From Falsochrobactrum ovis (GTDB taxonomy: Bacteria; Pseudomonadota; Alphaproteobacteria; Rhizobiales; Rhizobiaceae), in NCBI RefSeq assembly GCF_003259955.1, contig NZ_QLMK01000001.1, forward strand, positions 706,934-770,933: a stretch of 64,000 nucleotides of DNA. Direction: 5' to 3'. The notes below the pieces were generated by a model. It worked only from the letters and a program-made list of their open reading frames with translations, searched no databases and had not been told where the DNA came from. The translations under genes were made by a program, and so were the position numbers. Positions 24,890 to 33,330 of this stretch are shown one piece after another. Position 1 is the first letter of the stretch; each line of letters opens with the position of its first letter.

Positions 24890-25259
24890 GACTCTTAAAA
24901 GTGACACGGAACTTATTGAAACTCTTGGCGGTGAGCGGATTTATGATCAAGTTCCGCCGAAGGCAGCGTTTCCTTACATCACCTTCGGCGAAACGCTGAG
25001 CCGGGAATGGAACACCGCCAGCGAAGTGGGCGGGGAGCATTTCCTTAACATTCAAATATGGGCCCGAACAGCGGGTCGAAAATTAGTCCTCGATATAGCG
25101 GGCCGCATTGCGACGCGGCTTGATGAGGCGCCGATCATTCTAGAAGGTCATCGTCTGATAAATTTCATGCTCACGGAAGTTTTGGCCCGTAACACCGACG
25201 GACTCGGCAGCTATCTGGGTACCATGCGTTATCGCGTGGTGACCGAACCCCAAAATTAA
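24852..25259 (+). CDS. GTA g8: tail terminator (DUF3168)
   Basis: A 135-residue protein of the DUF3168 / tail terminator family, forming the ring at the head-proximal end of the tail. Family signs are ALYETLKSDTELIETLGG, IYDQVPPKAAFPYITFGE and HFLNIQIWAR. Length is normal. It starts inside the small frame at 24716 and ends 13 bases before g9. Confidence 0.93.
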   Translation: MNGAAALQKALYETLKSDTELIETLGGERIYDQVPPKAAFPYITFGETLSREWNTASEVGGEHFLNIQIWARTAGRKLVLDIAGRIATRLDEAPIILEGHRLINFMLTEVLARNTDGLGSYLGTMRYRVVTEPQN

Positions 25260-25272
25260 TAAGGAATTCAGT

Positions 25273-25686
25273 ATGGCAGCTCAACGGGGCAAGGATATCT
25301 TGCTCAAAATTGCAAACGCGGATGATCAATTCGTGACCTGTGCTGGCCTACGCACCAAGCGCATCGCCTTCAATGCAGAAACGGTGGATGTAACCGACGC
25401 GGATGCCACAGGCCGCTGGCGGCAATTATTGGCTGGAAGCGGGGTACAGCGTGCCTCGGTCAGTGGGTCGGGCATTTTCAAAGATGCAGCGTCAGACGCT
25501 TTGGTCCGCTCTGCGTTCTTTGCCGGTGAAATCCAAAATTGGCAAATTATATTGCCCGATTTTGGAACTATCACCGGCGCATTTCAGATTGTCGCGCTCG
25601 AATATGGCGGCAATCATGATGCGGAAATGACTTTCGAAATAGCAATTGAATCAGCCGGTCCAATTAGCTTCGGAGAAGCCATATGA
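25273..25686 (+). CDS. GTA g9: major tail tube protein
   Basis: A 137-residue tail tube protein of the TP901-1 / RcGTA type, stacked in rings to build the tail. MAAQRGKDILLKIANADDQF, TVDVTDADATGRWRQLLAGS and the closing AEMTFEIAIESAGPISF are typical. An AAGGA site precedes the ATG. The following gene overlaps its stop by four bases. Confidence 0.93.
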   Translation: MAAQRGKDILLKIANADDQFVTCAGLRTKRIAFNAETVDVTDADATGRWRQLLAGSGVQRASVSGSGIFKDAASDALVRSAFFAGEIQNWQIILPDFGTITGAFQIVALEYGGNHDAEMTFEIAIESAGPISFGEAI

Positions 25687-26030
25687 TGGTCAACCGTCAT
25701 AGGGGAGAGGTGGCGGCAAGGCTTGATGGCCGGGATTGGACCCTCTGTTTGACCCTCGGCGCGTTGGCTGAACTGGAGGCGGCATTTGAGGCTGACAATT
25801 TGTCTGATCTGATTGCTCGCTTTTCTTCGGGCAGGCTTTCCGCTCGCGACATGCAGCGTATTATTTGCGCGGGGCTTCGTGGCGGTGGACATAATGTGAG
25901 CGATGATGATGTAGCCGACATGCGCGCCGATGGCGGTGCAACCGGTTATGCGCGCATGGTTTCAGAACTATTGACAGCAACTTTCGGCGGTGCCGAAACG
26001 AAAGAAAGCCATTCCGCTCCAAACCCTTAA
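25683..26030 (+). CDS. GTA g10: gene transfer agent family protein (tail chaperone)
   Basis: A 115-residue protein of the GTA gp10 family, with the core WTLCLTLGALAELEAAFEAD and AGLRGGGHNVSDDDVADMR. It is thought to act, like lambda gpG, as a chaperone during tail assembly on the tape measure. The second frame of the chaperone (g10.1) begins at its stop codon in the -1 frame. Overlaps g9 by four bases (ATGATG start; either ATG possible). Confidence 0.88.
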   Translation: MMVNRHRGEVAARLDGRDWTLCLTLGALAELEAAFEADNLSDLIARFSSGRLSARDMQRIICAGLRGGGHNVSDDDVADMRADGGATGYARMVSELLTATFGGAETKESHSAPNP

Positions 26031-26260
26031 TTGCCGCAGTTGAATCAACTTCTTCGCCTTTCAGCGAAACAAGCGCTTCGCCCTTTCCTTGGGATGAAGT
26101 GATGCGGGCGGGGCTTGGTTTGCTGCGGCTATCTCCTAAAAACTTCTGGGCAATGACCCCACGTGAATTTGCTGCGGCGCTCGGTCCATCGCGCCGTTTG
26201 CAATCAGCCCCGTCGCGGGCCGCGCTTGATGCGCTGATGCACATTTATCCCGACAGGTAA
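26030..26260 (+). CDS. GTA g10.1: tail assembly chaperone, no standard start codon
   Basis: A frame matching the small rcc01693/TIGR02216 family of GTA tail chaperones: FPWDEVMRAGLGLLRLSP, then FWAMTPREFAAALG, ending HIYPDR. Family members begin a few residues before FPW, but here there is no ATG, GTG or TTG in frame until GTG 26099 and ATG 26102, after the conserved FPWDE. I annotate from the ATT at 26030, which overlaps the g10 stop (76 residues). Alternatives are a -1 frameshift from the end of g10 (this frame is -1 to g10) or a short 52- or 53-residue product. The stop lies five bases before g11. Confidence 0.72.
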   Translation: MAAVESTSSPFSETSASPFPWDEVMRAGLGLLRLSPKNFWAMTPREFAAALGPSRRLQSAPSRAALDALMHIYPDR

Positions 26261-26265
26261 TTCAG

Positions 26266-26811
26266 ATGAAAGATGAAACACTAACCGTTTCAGTCGAGGC
26301 GGATATGAGTGCCTTCGACCGTGCCTTGACTGACCTGGAAAAGCGTTCGTCGAGTTTTGGTACGAGTCTCAATACAGCGCTGAAAGGTGCAATTACTACT
26401 GGCAAAAGTCTCGAAGACGTATTGCGAGGATTGGCCAGTAGCCTGGCAAGCTCGGCATTATCAGCAGGGCTGCAGCCGCTTCAGAACCTCAGTTCCTCGC
26501 TTATGTCAGGCGTGTTTGCCGGCATCCGCGGCGTGATGCCCTTTGCAAAAGGCGGCGTTGTCTCAAGTCCAACCTATTTCGGAATGGGGAATGGTTCTCT
26601 GGGTCTCACGGGTGAAGCTGGAGCGGAAGCAATCTTACCGCTGGCGCGCGGAGCAGACGGACGGCTGGGGGTGGCGAGCGGGGGCGGCGGAAAGCCGGTA
26701 CAAGTCGTTTTTCACATGTCGACACCCGATGCTTCCTCTTTCAAAAAATCGGAAGCGCAACTTTCAGCGATGCTAGCCGGTGCGGTGCGTCGCGGTGCCA
26801 GGAGATTGTAA
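26266..26811 (+). CDS. GTA g11: short tape measure protein
   Basis: A 181-residue tail tape measure protein, very short as in RcGTA (about 220). The N-terminal part is helical (AFDRALTDLEKRSSSFGTSL), with a hydrophobic middle, and the C-terminal half has the Gly-rich signature PFAKGGVVSSPTYFGMGNGS and GEAGAEAILPLARG shared with phage tape measures. Tail length scales with this protein, so a short tail is predicted. It starts five bases after g10.1. Confidence 0.92.
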   Translation: MKDETLTVSVEADMSAFDRALTDLEKRSSSFGTSLNTALKGAITTGKSLEDVLRGLASSLASSALSAGLQPLQNLSSSLMSGVFAGIRGVMPFAKGGVVSSPTYFGMGNGSLGLTGEAGAEAILPLARGADGRLGVASGGGGKPVQVVFHMSTPDASSFKKSEAQLSAMLAGAVRRGARRL

Positions 26812-26814
26812 CTT

Positions 26815-27447
26815 ATGAACGAAGCATTCCACGATGTTCGTTTCCCACTGGGCGTTTCTTTTGGTGCAACCGGCGGTCCGGAATGGCGGAATGAGATTGT
26901 CACTCTCACTTCGGGCCACGAAAAGCGCAACGCCCGTTGGGCACATTCGCGTCGGCACTTTGATGCCGGAACCGGGCTACGCTCGCTCAATGATCTGAGA
27001 ACCGTGCTGGCTTTCTTCGAGGCACGTCGCGGTTCGCTCTATGGTTTCCGCTTCCGCGATCCTTTTGATTTTTCCTCGGCAGCAGGAAACACGCCTCCGA
27101 CATCACGTGATCAGAAGATCGGTACTGGCGATGGTGTAAGTAGAAAATTTCAGCTCGTAAAACACTATGAGGACTATATCCGCCCGATCACATGTCCCGT
27201 GGCTGATACCGTGTTGATCGCGATAGACGGAGCGGCAGTCGGACAGGGGGAGGCATTCACGCTGGATCCGTTGAGCGGTGTGGTGACTTTTGAAACGGAT
27301 TACGTACCCGCAAAAGGTGCGATTGTGACGGCAGGGTTTTTATTCGACGTGGCCGTGCGGTTTGATACCGACCGGCTTCTGGCCAGCATTGCTTCGTTTC
27401 AAGCTGGTGAAATTCCGTCTATTCCCATCCTTGAGGTGAAAGCATGA
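26815..27447 (+). CDS. GTA g12: distal tail protein (DUF2460)
   Basis: A 210-residue protein of the DUF2460/TIGR02217 family that caps the tail tube and connects it to the hub. The opening MNEAFHDVRFPLGVSFGATG and GSLYGFRFRDPFDFSS are hallmark segments. It begins three bases after g11 and overlaps g13 by four bases. Confidence 0.95.
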   Translation: MNEAFHDVRFPLGVSFGATGGPEWRNEIVTLTSGHEKRNARWAHSRRHFDAGTGLRSLNDLRTVLAFFEARRGSLYGFRFRDPFDFSSAAGNTPPTSRDQKIGTGDGVSRKFQLVKHYEDYIRPITCPVADTVLIAIDGAAVGQGEAFTLDPLSGVVTFETDYVPAKGAIVTAGFLFDVAVRFDTDRLLASIASFQAGEIPSIPILEVKA

Positions 27448-28319
27448 TCCCCATTCCGCCAGAGCTTGAATCACATCTGCAAGGGGAAGTGACAACCCAT
27501 TGCTTTGCTTGGATTATAAGACGTTCTGATCAAATCGTTCTTGGGTTCACAGATCACGATCGCACGCTGATTATTGACGGAGTTTCTTGCGAGCCACTCA
27601 GCGGTCTGAATAGTTCTGAAGCCAGCACCCAGCTTGGGCTATCGGTCGCTGGCGGAGAGGTGGAAGGTATCTTGTCTTCCAGTAAAATCAGCGATGCGGA
27701 TATTGAACTTGGCCGATTTGACGATGCTGTAATCGAAGCCTATCTCGCAAATTGGCAGAAGCCGGAACAACATGTGGTTTTACGCCGGTGGACGGCGGGC
27801 AAGATCACCCGCGCGGGAAATCGTTTCGTTATGGAACTGAAAGGCGTTGCCGCTGCATTCGATGCTGTAAAAGGCCGTCGCATCCAACGCAATTGCTCCG
27901 CAGCACTTGGCGATGGACGCTGCGGCATAAATCTCAGCGACCCACGCTATTTTGCAAATGGAACAGTTTCTCGCTTTGAGGGAACAACTCTTAAGGTCGT
28001 AGGTCTGAGCCAATTTGCCGATGGTTGGTTTTCTAACGGCACATTAACGTGGCAGAGCGGCGCAAATGCAGGCCGTACAATCCACTGTGTCAGCCATTCG
28101 GGCGCCACGCTTCAACTGATTGATCCGCCTATATTGCCGTTATCGGGAGGGGAGAGGTTCCACATCACCGCGGGCTGCGACAAGAGCTTTACCACCTGCA
28201 AGGCAAAATTTTCCAACGGAATTAACTTCCGCGGTTTTCCCCACTTGCCGGGAAATGATGCCGCGTTCGCTTACGTTACCAGTGCAAATGAATATGACGG
28301 GGGCGCGCTCGTTCTATGA
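27444..28319 (+). CDS. GTA g13: baseplate hub protein (DUF2163, BR0599 family)
   Basis: A 291-residue protein with an N-terminal DUF2163 domain (HCFAWIIRRSDQIVLGFTDH) and a C-terminal BR0599-type domain with conserved cysteines (RNCSAALGDGRCGINLSDPR, then CDKSFTTCKAKF) that in RcGTA bind an iron-sulfur cluster or metal. The family TIGR02218 takes its name from a Brucella suis locus, which fits the proposed taxonomy. Overlaps g12 and g14 by four bases each. Confidence 0.95.
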   Translation: MIPIPPELESHLQGEVTTHCFAWIIRRSDQIVLGFTDHDRTLIIDGVSCEPLSGLNSSEASTQLGLSVAGGEVEGILSSSKISDADIELGRFDDAVIEAYLANWQKPEQHVVLRRWTAGKITRAGNRFVMELKGVAAAFDAVKGRRIQRNCSAALGDGRCGINLSDPRYFANGTVSRFEGTTLKVVGLSQFADGWFSNGTLTWQSGANAGRTIHCVSHSGATLQLIDPPILPLSGGERFHITAGCDKSFTTCKAKFSNGINFRGFPHLPGNDAAFAYVTSANEYDGGALVL

Positions 28320-28747
28320 TGGCTCAAAGCGTTATTGAAGAAGCAGAGCGCTGGATCGGTACGCCTTACCGGCATGCGGCATCGCGCCGGGGTGTCAGTT
28401 GCGATTGCCTAGGCTTGGTACGAGGCATCTGGCGGGCGCTTTATGGATGCGAACCTGAACGGATAATGCCATATGCGGCCGATTGGGGCGAGGTTTCCAA
28501 AGATGATCCTTTGCTGGAAGCCGCAGAACGCCATCTGATAAAACGCGATATGAGCGATCCGCAACCTGGCGATCTTTTGGTGTTTCGCTGGCGAGAAAAC
28601 ACCGCTGCCAAACATCTTGGCATCATGACCTACGAGAACCGTTTCATCCATGCCTATGAAGGGCACAGCGTCATGACTTCGGCGCTTGTACCGCAATGGC
28701 GGAAACGTATCGCAGGAATTTTCATTTTTCCCGAACGGAAATTATAA
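28316..28747 (+). CDS. GTA g14: NlpC/P60 cell-wall peptidase
   Basis: A 143-residue peptidase of the phage NlpC/P60 family (TIGR02219). The catalytic cysteine is in VSCDCLGLVRGIWR and the histidine in FIHAYEG. Carried on the tail tip, it opens recipient peptidoglycan so that DNA can pass. Start overlaps the g13 stop by four bases; g15 starts one base after its stop. Confidence 0.94.
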   Translation: MMAQSVIEEAERWIGTPYRHAASRRGVSCDCLGLVRGIWRALYGCEPERIMPYAADWGEVSKDDPLLEAAERHLIKRDMSDPQPGDLLVFRWRENTAAKHLGIMTYENRFIHAYEGHSVMTSALVPQWRKRIAGIFIFPERKL

Positions 28748-28748
28748 A

Positions 28749-31700
28749 ATGGCAACAATAGTTCTGCAAGCAGTGGGTGCCGCCGTTGGCGGCATTTTTG
28801 GCCCTGTGGGCGCCGCCATCGGCGCCGGGCTCGGGGCTATGGGCGGCTATGCAGTGGACACCGCTATCATCAATTCCACCCGACATATGGAAGGTGCGCG
28901 ATTAACAAGCGGCCGTTTTGTGACCGCTGAAGAAGGTGCAAACCTGCCTTTTATTTATGGCACCGCTCGGCTTTCGGGCACTTTGATTTGGGCCACACGA
29001 TTTGAAGAGAGCAAAACCACCGAGCGCCAAGGCGGTAAAGGTGGGCCAAAAGTGACCAGTTACAGCTATTTTGGCAATGCCGCCTATGCGGTTGCTGAGG
29101 GTGAAATTGCGGGTATCCGCCGCATATGGGCAGACGGTCAGGAATTGGATTTGACCGAAATAAATATGCGGATCTATCGTGGCACCGAGCATCAGCAACC
29201 TGATCCGTTGATCGAAGCTAAACAAGGAACGGGTAACGCCCCAGCCTATCGCGGTACTGCCTATGTCGTATTTGAACGTATCCCTCTGGAGAACTACGGC
29301 AACCGGCTGCCACAGTTCCACTTTGAGGTGATGCGACCTATTGGTAAGCTTGCAAAAGATTTGCGCGCTGTCGCGTTAATTCCAGGTTCTACAGAATTCG
29401 GGCTTTCGCCTGAACCTGTTCGTGACCAGCCACAATTGGGCTACCAGCGATGGGTCAATCGTAATTCTATACGCAGTCGCAGCGATTGGGCCGCAGCGAT
29501 GGATGAATTGCAAGCCCTGTGTCCGAACCTGAAACATGTGGCCATTGTGCTGCCTTGGTTTGGCGATGATCTTCGTGCTGGCAACTGTCTCATTCGCCCC
29601 GGCGTCGCGGACGCTTCGCACCATAGGTCAAGCAGAGTTTGGAGAGTGGAGCGCGTCACCCGCGCCCAGGCGCATTTGATCTCGCGAAGTGGCGAAGGCG
29701 CGGCCTATGGCGGCACGCCATCCGATGAAAGTGTCATAGACGCTATCCGCGACGCGCGGGCGCGAGGCCTGCAAGTTACCTTATATCCTTTCATCATGAT
29801 GGATGTACCTGCCGGCAATAATCTGCCATCTCCCTATGGTGGTGCAAGCCAACCGGTCTATCCTTGGCGTGGTCGGATCACTTGTTATCCAGCGCCGGGT
29901 ATGAACGGCTCGCCAGATAAAACTGCGATCGCAGGCGCTGAGGTAGAGGCTTTTGTTAATGGAACATGGGGTTATCGACGTTTTCTGAATCATTGCGCCA
30001 ACCTGGCCGTTCAAGCGGGAGGTGTGGATGCCTTTTTGATTGGCTCCGAATTGCGCGGGTTAACCCGCATTCGCGATAGTCACACCAATTTCCCATTTGT
30101 TACGCATCTTTGCGCTTTGGCAGAAGAAATGCGCTCGAAACTGGGCCCCAATTGCCGCATTACCTATGGTGCTGATTGGACTGAATATTTTGGCTATCAA
30201 GCAGAAGACGGCACCGGCGATCTATTCTTCAATTTGGATCCGTTTTGGTCTCACCCTGCAATTGATGCAATTGGCATAGATAATTACATGCCGCTCGCTG
30301 ATTGGCGCGATAGCGATCTTGAAGGCGGAAATCCAGACGGATTTGAAGGGGCTTACGACCTTGATGGATTGATGGCTAATATCGAAGCCGGTGAGGGTTT
30401 TGATTGGTATTATGCCAGCAGCGAGGACCGTGCCAAGCGTATCCGCACCCCAATAACCGATGGTATGGCAGGCAAGCCTTGGGTCTATCGTTTCAAAGAC
30501 ATTCGAGCCTGGTGGAGCAATCAACATTTTAATCGGATTGGGGGCAAAGAGGCGTCTCAGCCGACCGCATGGGTCCCTCAATCAAAACCATTCTGGTTTA
30601 CCGAGTTGGGTTGTCCTGCGGTCGATAAAGGCCCCAATCAGCCGAATGTTTTTCCAGATTCAAAATCATCGGAGAACGCAGCGCCATATTTTTCTAACGG
30701 ATCACGCTCGGACATCGCTATGGACCGATTTTTGCGTGCGCATTTTCACTACTGGCCAGAAAACAATCCAATATCGCCCATCTATGGTGGACCTATGTTG
30801 GACCTAGATCGCATTTATCTGTGGTCGTGGGACACAAGGCCTTTTCCGGAATTTCCGCTCAAGGGCGAAATATGGGGCGATGCGCCAAATTGGCGTTTGG
30901 GGCATTGGCTAAATGGCCGCATCAATGGAGTGTCTTTGGATGAATTGATTGCTGCAATCCTTGCAGATTTTGGGTTGCCGGAGGCAGACGTCTCTGGCGT
31001 TGACGGGTATTTATCGGGCTTTGTCATATCGGAACCGGCAAGCGCACGGGGAGTGCTGGAGCCGCTTTTGGATATTTTTGGCGTCAACGGATATGAACAG
31101 TCGGGACGTTTTGTGTTTAAAAGCATTGCACGCTCATCAGCAGTGCTTGATTTGCAAACCGCGCTGGTCGAACCTGCTGAGGGCGCCGCATTGACCGTCA
31201 TGCTTGACGATCAGAATGATTTACCAGCAGAAGTGGAGTTTTACTGTCACGACCCGTTGCGTGACTTTCAGGTGGTAGGTGCCAGCGCCATGCGGGATTT
31301 AGGTCGAGGAACAGAAAGTGTAAGTCTTTCAGGAGTTCTGGAATCCGGTCAGGCACAGGCTTTGGCCGAAGGATGGTTAGCACGTCGTCATTCCGAGCGG
31401 CGAACGGCGAGCTTTGCTCTGCCGTGGTCTCATGCCGCCCTTCATGTTGGTGATCGCATACGGATTGATCGAGAGGGTAGCGAGCGTATCTATATTGTGA
31501 CCGCCCTTGAGGATGGTGATGTGCGCACGGTGAAGGCCGCAGCGCTGGCCTCCAACATTATATATGCCGATCAAGGCGAGACGCCGCGCTTGCCACCCGG
31601 TGGTCCTGTGGCGGATATGAAGCCAGTCATTCATCTGCTGGATCTACCACTCTGGCCCGGCTCAGAAGATCCCGCCCAGCAGTTTCGCGTTGCTTGCCAT

Positions 31701-32561
31701 GCCCGTCCATGGCGGGGAGCTGCGGTTTACGCTTCACCCACCGATGATGGATATATGGAACGCGCGTTAGTTTCTGAGCGCGCCATTATGGGAGAGCTGC
31801 TTACCTCCCTGCCTGGCAGTCCCAGTGGCCGGATGATCGACGGGCAAAGTGTTGATCTGGGGCTTTATTCGGGTGAATTGCGACCACAATCTATGGCACA
31901 GCTTTTCAACGGGGCCAACGCAGCTTTGCTACGATCACCGGAAGGAGATTGGGAAGTTTTCCAATTCTTGAATGCGGAAGAAATCGGGCTGGATGAGTGG
32001 CGGATCAGCGGATTGCTGCGGGGCCAGCTTGGCACTGAATTGGCAGCCCTTTCGGAGAAACCAGCGGGCACGCCCTTCATCCTGATAGATGCTTCGGTGA
32101 CCAGTGTGGGGCTGCAATCATCTGAAATTGGCCTGCAACTGAATTGGAGGATTGGAACCGCGGGTAAATCCTTTTCGGATGAATATTTCGATACAATAGA
32201 ATTCAGCGGCGGATTGCGAGCATTGCGGCCATTAAGTCCGGTTCATTTGAAAGCCGAAGCCTTGCCAACCGGCGATCTAGCTGTGAGCTGGATCAGGCGA
32301 GGTCGGATTGATGCGGATAATTGGCTGGGCGAAGATATACCGCTTGGTGAGGAGCAAGAAGCCTATCAGGTTGAGATATGGCAATCTGGAACACGCATAC
32401 GACAAGAGAATGTTTCGGTTCCAAGATGGAATTATTCGCAAGCAGACCGGAATATGGAGGTGGGCAATCAAGCGTTCGAAATACGTGTTGCAATGATCAG
32501 CGCGAAAGTGGGTGCAGGCGATCCGGCTAGTCTCGTCATAAGCGACCAATTGATGAACTGA
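28749..32561 (+). CDS. GTA g15: large tail-tip / host specificity protein
   Basis: A 1270-residue protein, the largest GTA component, called megatron in RcGTA. An N-terminal Gly/Ala-rich hydrophobic stretch (residues 1-45) is followed by a beta-rich region, a GTA TIM-barrel-like domain (about 260-640, including GADWTEYFGYQAEDGTGDLF and FTELGCPAVDKG), a phage tail domain and a C-terminal fibronectin-like receptor-binding part. The ATG at 28749 is chosen because the upstream frame lies inside g14. No frameshift is seen over the full length, which supports an active particle. Confidence 0.94.
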   Translation: MATIVLQAVGAAVGGIFGPVGAAIGAGLGAMGGYAVDTAIINSTRHMEGARLTSGRFVTAEEGANLPFIYGTARLSGTLIWATRFEESKTTERQGGKGGPKVTSYSYFGNAAYAVAEGEIAGIRRIWADGQELDLTEINMRIYRGTEHQQPDPLIEAKQGTGNAPAYRGTAYVVFERIPLENYGNRLPQFHFEVMRPIGKLAKDLRAVALIPGSTEFGLSPEPVRDQPQLGYQRWVNRNSIRSRSDWAAAMDELQALCPNLKHVAIVLPWFGDDLRAGNCLIRPGVADASHHRSSRVWRVERVTRAQAHLISRSGEGAAYGGTPSDESVIDAIRDARARGLQVTLYPFIMMDVPAGNNLPSPYGGASQPVYPWRGRITCYPAPGMNGSPDKTAIAGAEVEAFVNGTWGYRRFLNHCANLAVQAGGVDAFLIGSELRGLTRIRDSHTNFPFVTHLCALAEEMRSKLGPNCRITYGADWTEYFGYQAEDGTGDLFFNLDPFWSHPAIDAIGIDNYMPLADWRDSDLEGGNPDGFEGAYDLDGLMANIEAGEGFDWYYASSEDRAKRIRTPITDGMAGKPWVYRFKDIRAWWSNQHFNRIGGKEASQPTAWVPQSKPFWFTELGCPAVDKGPNQPNVFPDSKSSENAAPYFSNGSRSDIAMDRFLRAHFHYWPENNPISPIYGGPMLDLDRIYLWSWDTRPFPEFPLKGEIWGDAPNWRLGHWLNGRINGVSLDELIAAILADFGLPEADVSGVDGYLSGFVISEPASARGVLEPLLDIFGVNGYEQSGRFVFKSIARSSAVLDLQTALVEPAEGAALTVMLDDQNDLPAEVEFYCHDPLRDFQVVGASAMRDLGRGTESVSLSGVLESGQAQALAEGWLARRHSERRTASFALPWSHAALHVGDRIRIDREGSERIYIVTALEDGDVRTVKAAALASNIIYADQGETPRLPPGGPVADMKPVIHLLDLPLWPGSEDPAQQFRVACHARPWRGAAVYASPTDDGYMERALVSERAIMGELLTSLPGSPSGRMIDGQSVDLGLYSGELRPQSMAQLFNGANAALLRSPEGDWEVFQFLNAEEIGLDEWRISGLLRGQLGTELAALSEKPAGTPFILIDASVTSVGLQSSEIGLQLNWRIGTAGKSFSDEYFDTIEFSGGLRALRPLSPVHLKAEALPTGDLAVSWIRRGRIDADNWLGEDIPLGEEQEAYQVEIWQSGTRIRQENVSVPRWNYSQADRNMEVGNQAFEIRVAMISAKVGAGDPASLVISDQLMN

Positions 32562-32572
32562 AAGGAAAGTTA

Positions 32573-32779
32573 ATGCAGGACAACAAACCTTGGTATCTCT
32601 CTCGAACAGTATGGGCGGGCTTGGTTACCCTTGTGCTTTCGCTTGCCGGAGCATTTGGATTTGCCAGCGATACGATTGATCAGGGCGAACTAACCGAACT
32701 ATTATTACAACTTGCTACAGCCATTGCAGGACTGGTCACTATTTTAGGACGAGTTGCGGCGAATTCACGTATTTCATAA
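32573..32779 (+). CDS. Holin-like small membrane protein at the end of the GTA cluster
   Basis: A 68-residue protein with two hydrophobic segments (VWAGLVTLVLSLAGAFGFAS and LLQLATAIAGLVTILGRVAA) joined by a short acidic turn. The layout, small size and closing ILGRVAANSRIS fit phage holins. It begins 11 bases after the g15 stop with an AAAGGAAAG ribosome site, so it is co-transcribed. RcGTA release uses a holin/endolysin pair encoded elsewhere; here a holin candidate sits at the end of the structural operon, and no endolysin is visible nearby. The holin role is inferred. Confidence 0.6.
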   Translation: MQDNKPWYLSRTVWAGLVTLVLSLAGAFGFASDTIDQGELTELLLQLATAIAGLVTILGRVAANSRIS

Positions 32780-32807
32780 AATTACAAATTGTGATAGGGG
32801 ATTCACC

Positions 32808-32891
32808 ATGGGGCAGATTAGCCAAATTGAACGAAACGGACTGGTCTTCCCCAAATGGTCTGGATATTGCTGGTCCGGTCTGTGGACTTAG
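32808..32891 (+). CDS. Possible 27-residue leader peptide
   Basis: A short frame begins MGQISQIERNGL after a good ATAGGGGAT ribosome site and ends SGYCWSGLWT. It lies between the holin-like gene and the feuN-like gene. Three tryptophans in the second half are unusual. It may be chance; it has no recognisable homologue to me. Confidence 0.2.
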   Translation: MGQISQIERNGLVFPKWSGYCWSGLWT

Positions 32892-32968
32892 CAATTCTGA
32901 TAAAGCTAAACTTTCGTGCCTGTAAGCGGAATGTATCGTTCATGCATGGTTCAGCTGCGAGGCGCTAT

Positions 32969-33277
32969 ATGGGCAGCATGATGAAAAAGAACCCTGCTTT
33001 GAGATTTTTTGCACTTCTCACAATCTGCGTCGGATTGTTGCCGATGAGCGTTGGCGCGATGCCGATCGGGACGCCGGAGAAGCCTCGTTTCTTGGTCAAC
33101 GCTTCCGGCGATTGCGCTTCCGTGGGAGAAAAAGTTGCGGCCTCGCAGGGTGGGCAACTGGCCAAGGCAACACCAACCGTGCAAAATGGTAAACCTATGT
33201 GTATCGTTGTAGTTCTGGTGCCAGGACGCGATGGTGAACGTCCGCGCCGCGTAGAAGTTGCGGTGCCAGCGAATTAA
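32969..33277 (+). CDS. feuN: FeuN-like small periplasmic protein
   Basis: A 102-residue secreted protein with a signal peptide (ending near VGAMPIG) and a compact domain with the pattern SVGEKVAASQGGQLAKA and VQNGKPMCIVVVLVPGRDGE, resembling PepSY-like folds. The gene sits directly upstream of feuP and feuQ, the position of Sinorhizobium meliloti feuN, which encodes a periplasmic negative modulator of the FeuQ kinase. I assign it by position, size, signal peptide and that pattern. Two cysteines may form a disulfide. A GAGG site precedes the ATG at 32969; a start at 32981 is also possible. Confidence 0.65.
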   Translation: MGSMMKKNPALRFFALLTICVGLLPMSVGAMPIGTPEKPRFLVNASGDCASVGEKVAASQGGQLAKATPTVQNGKPMCIVVVLVPGRDGERPRRVEVAVPAN

Positions 33278-33330
33278 ACGCTGAGACCTAAACACTGGCG
33301 AACTAAACGATTGGATTGGGGGAAGCCGTT

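Noticed and set aside
18356-32779. Reading the phage-like cluster as a prophage
   Set aside because: No integrase, repressor, replication or attachment sites, and gene order and families are those of the R. capsulatus GTA.
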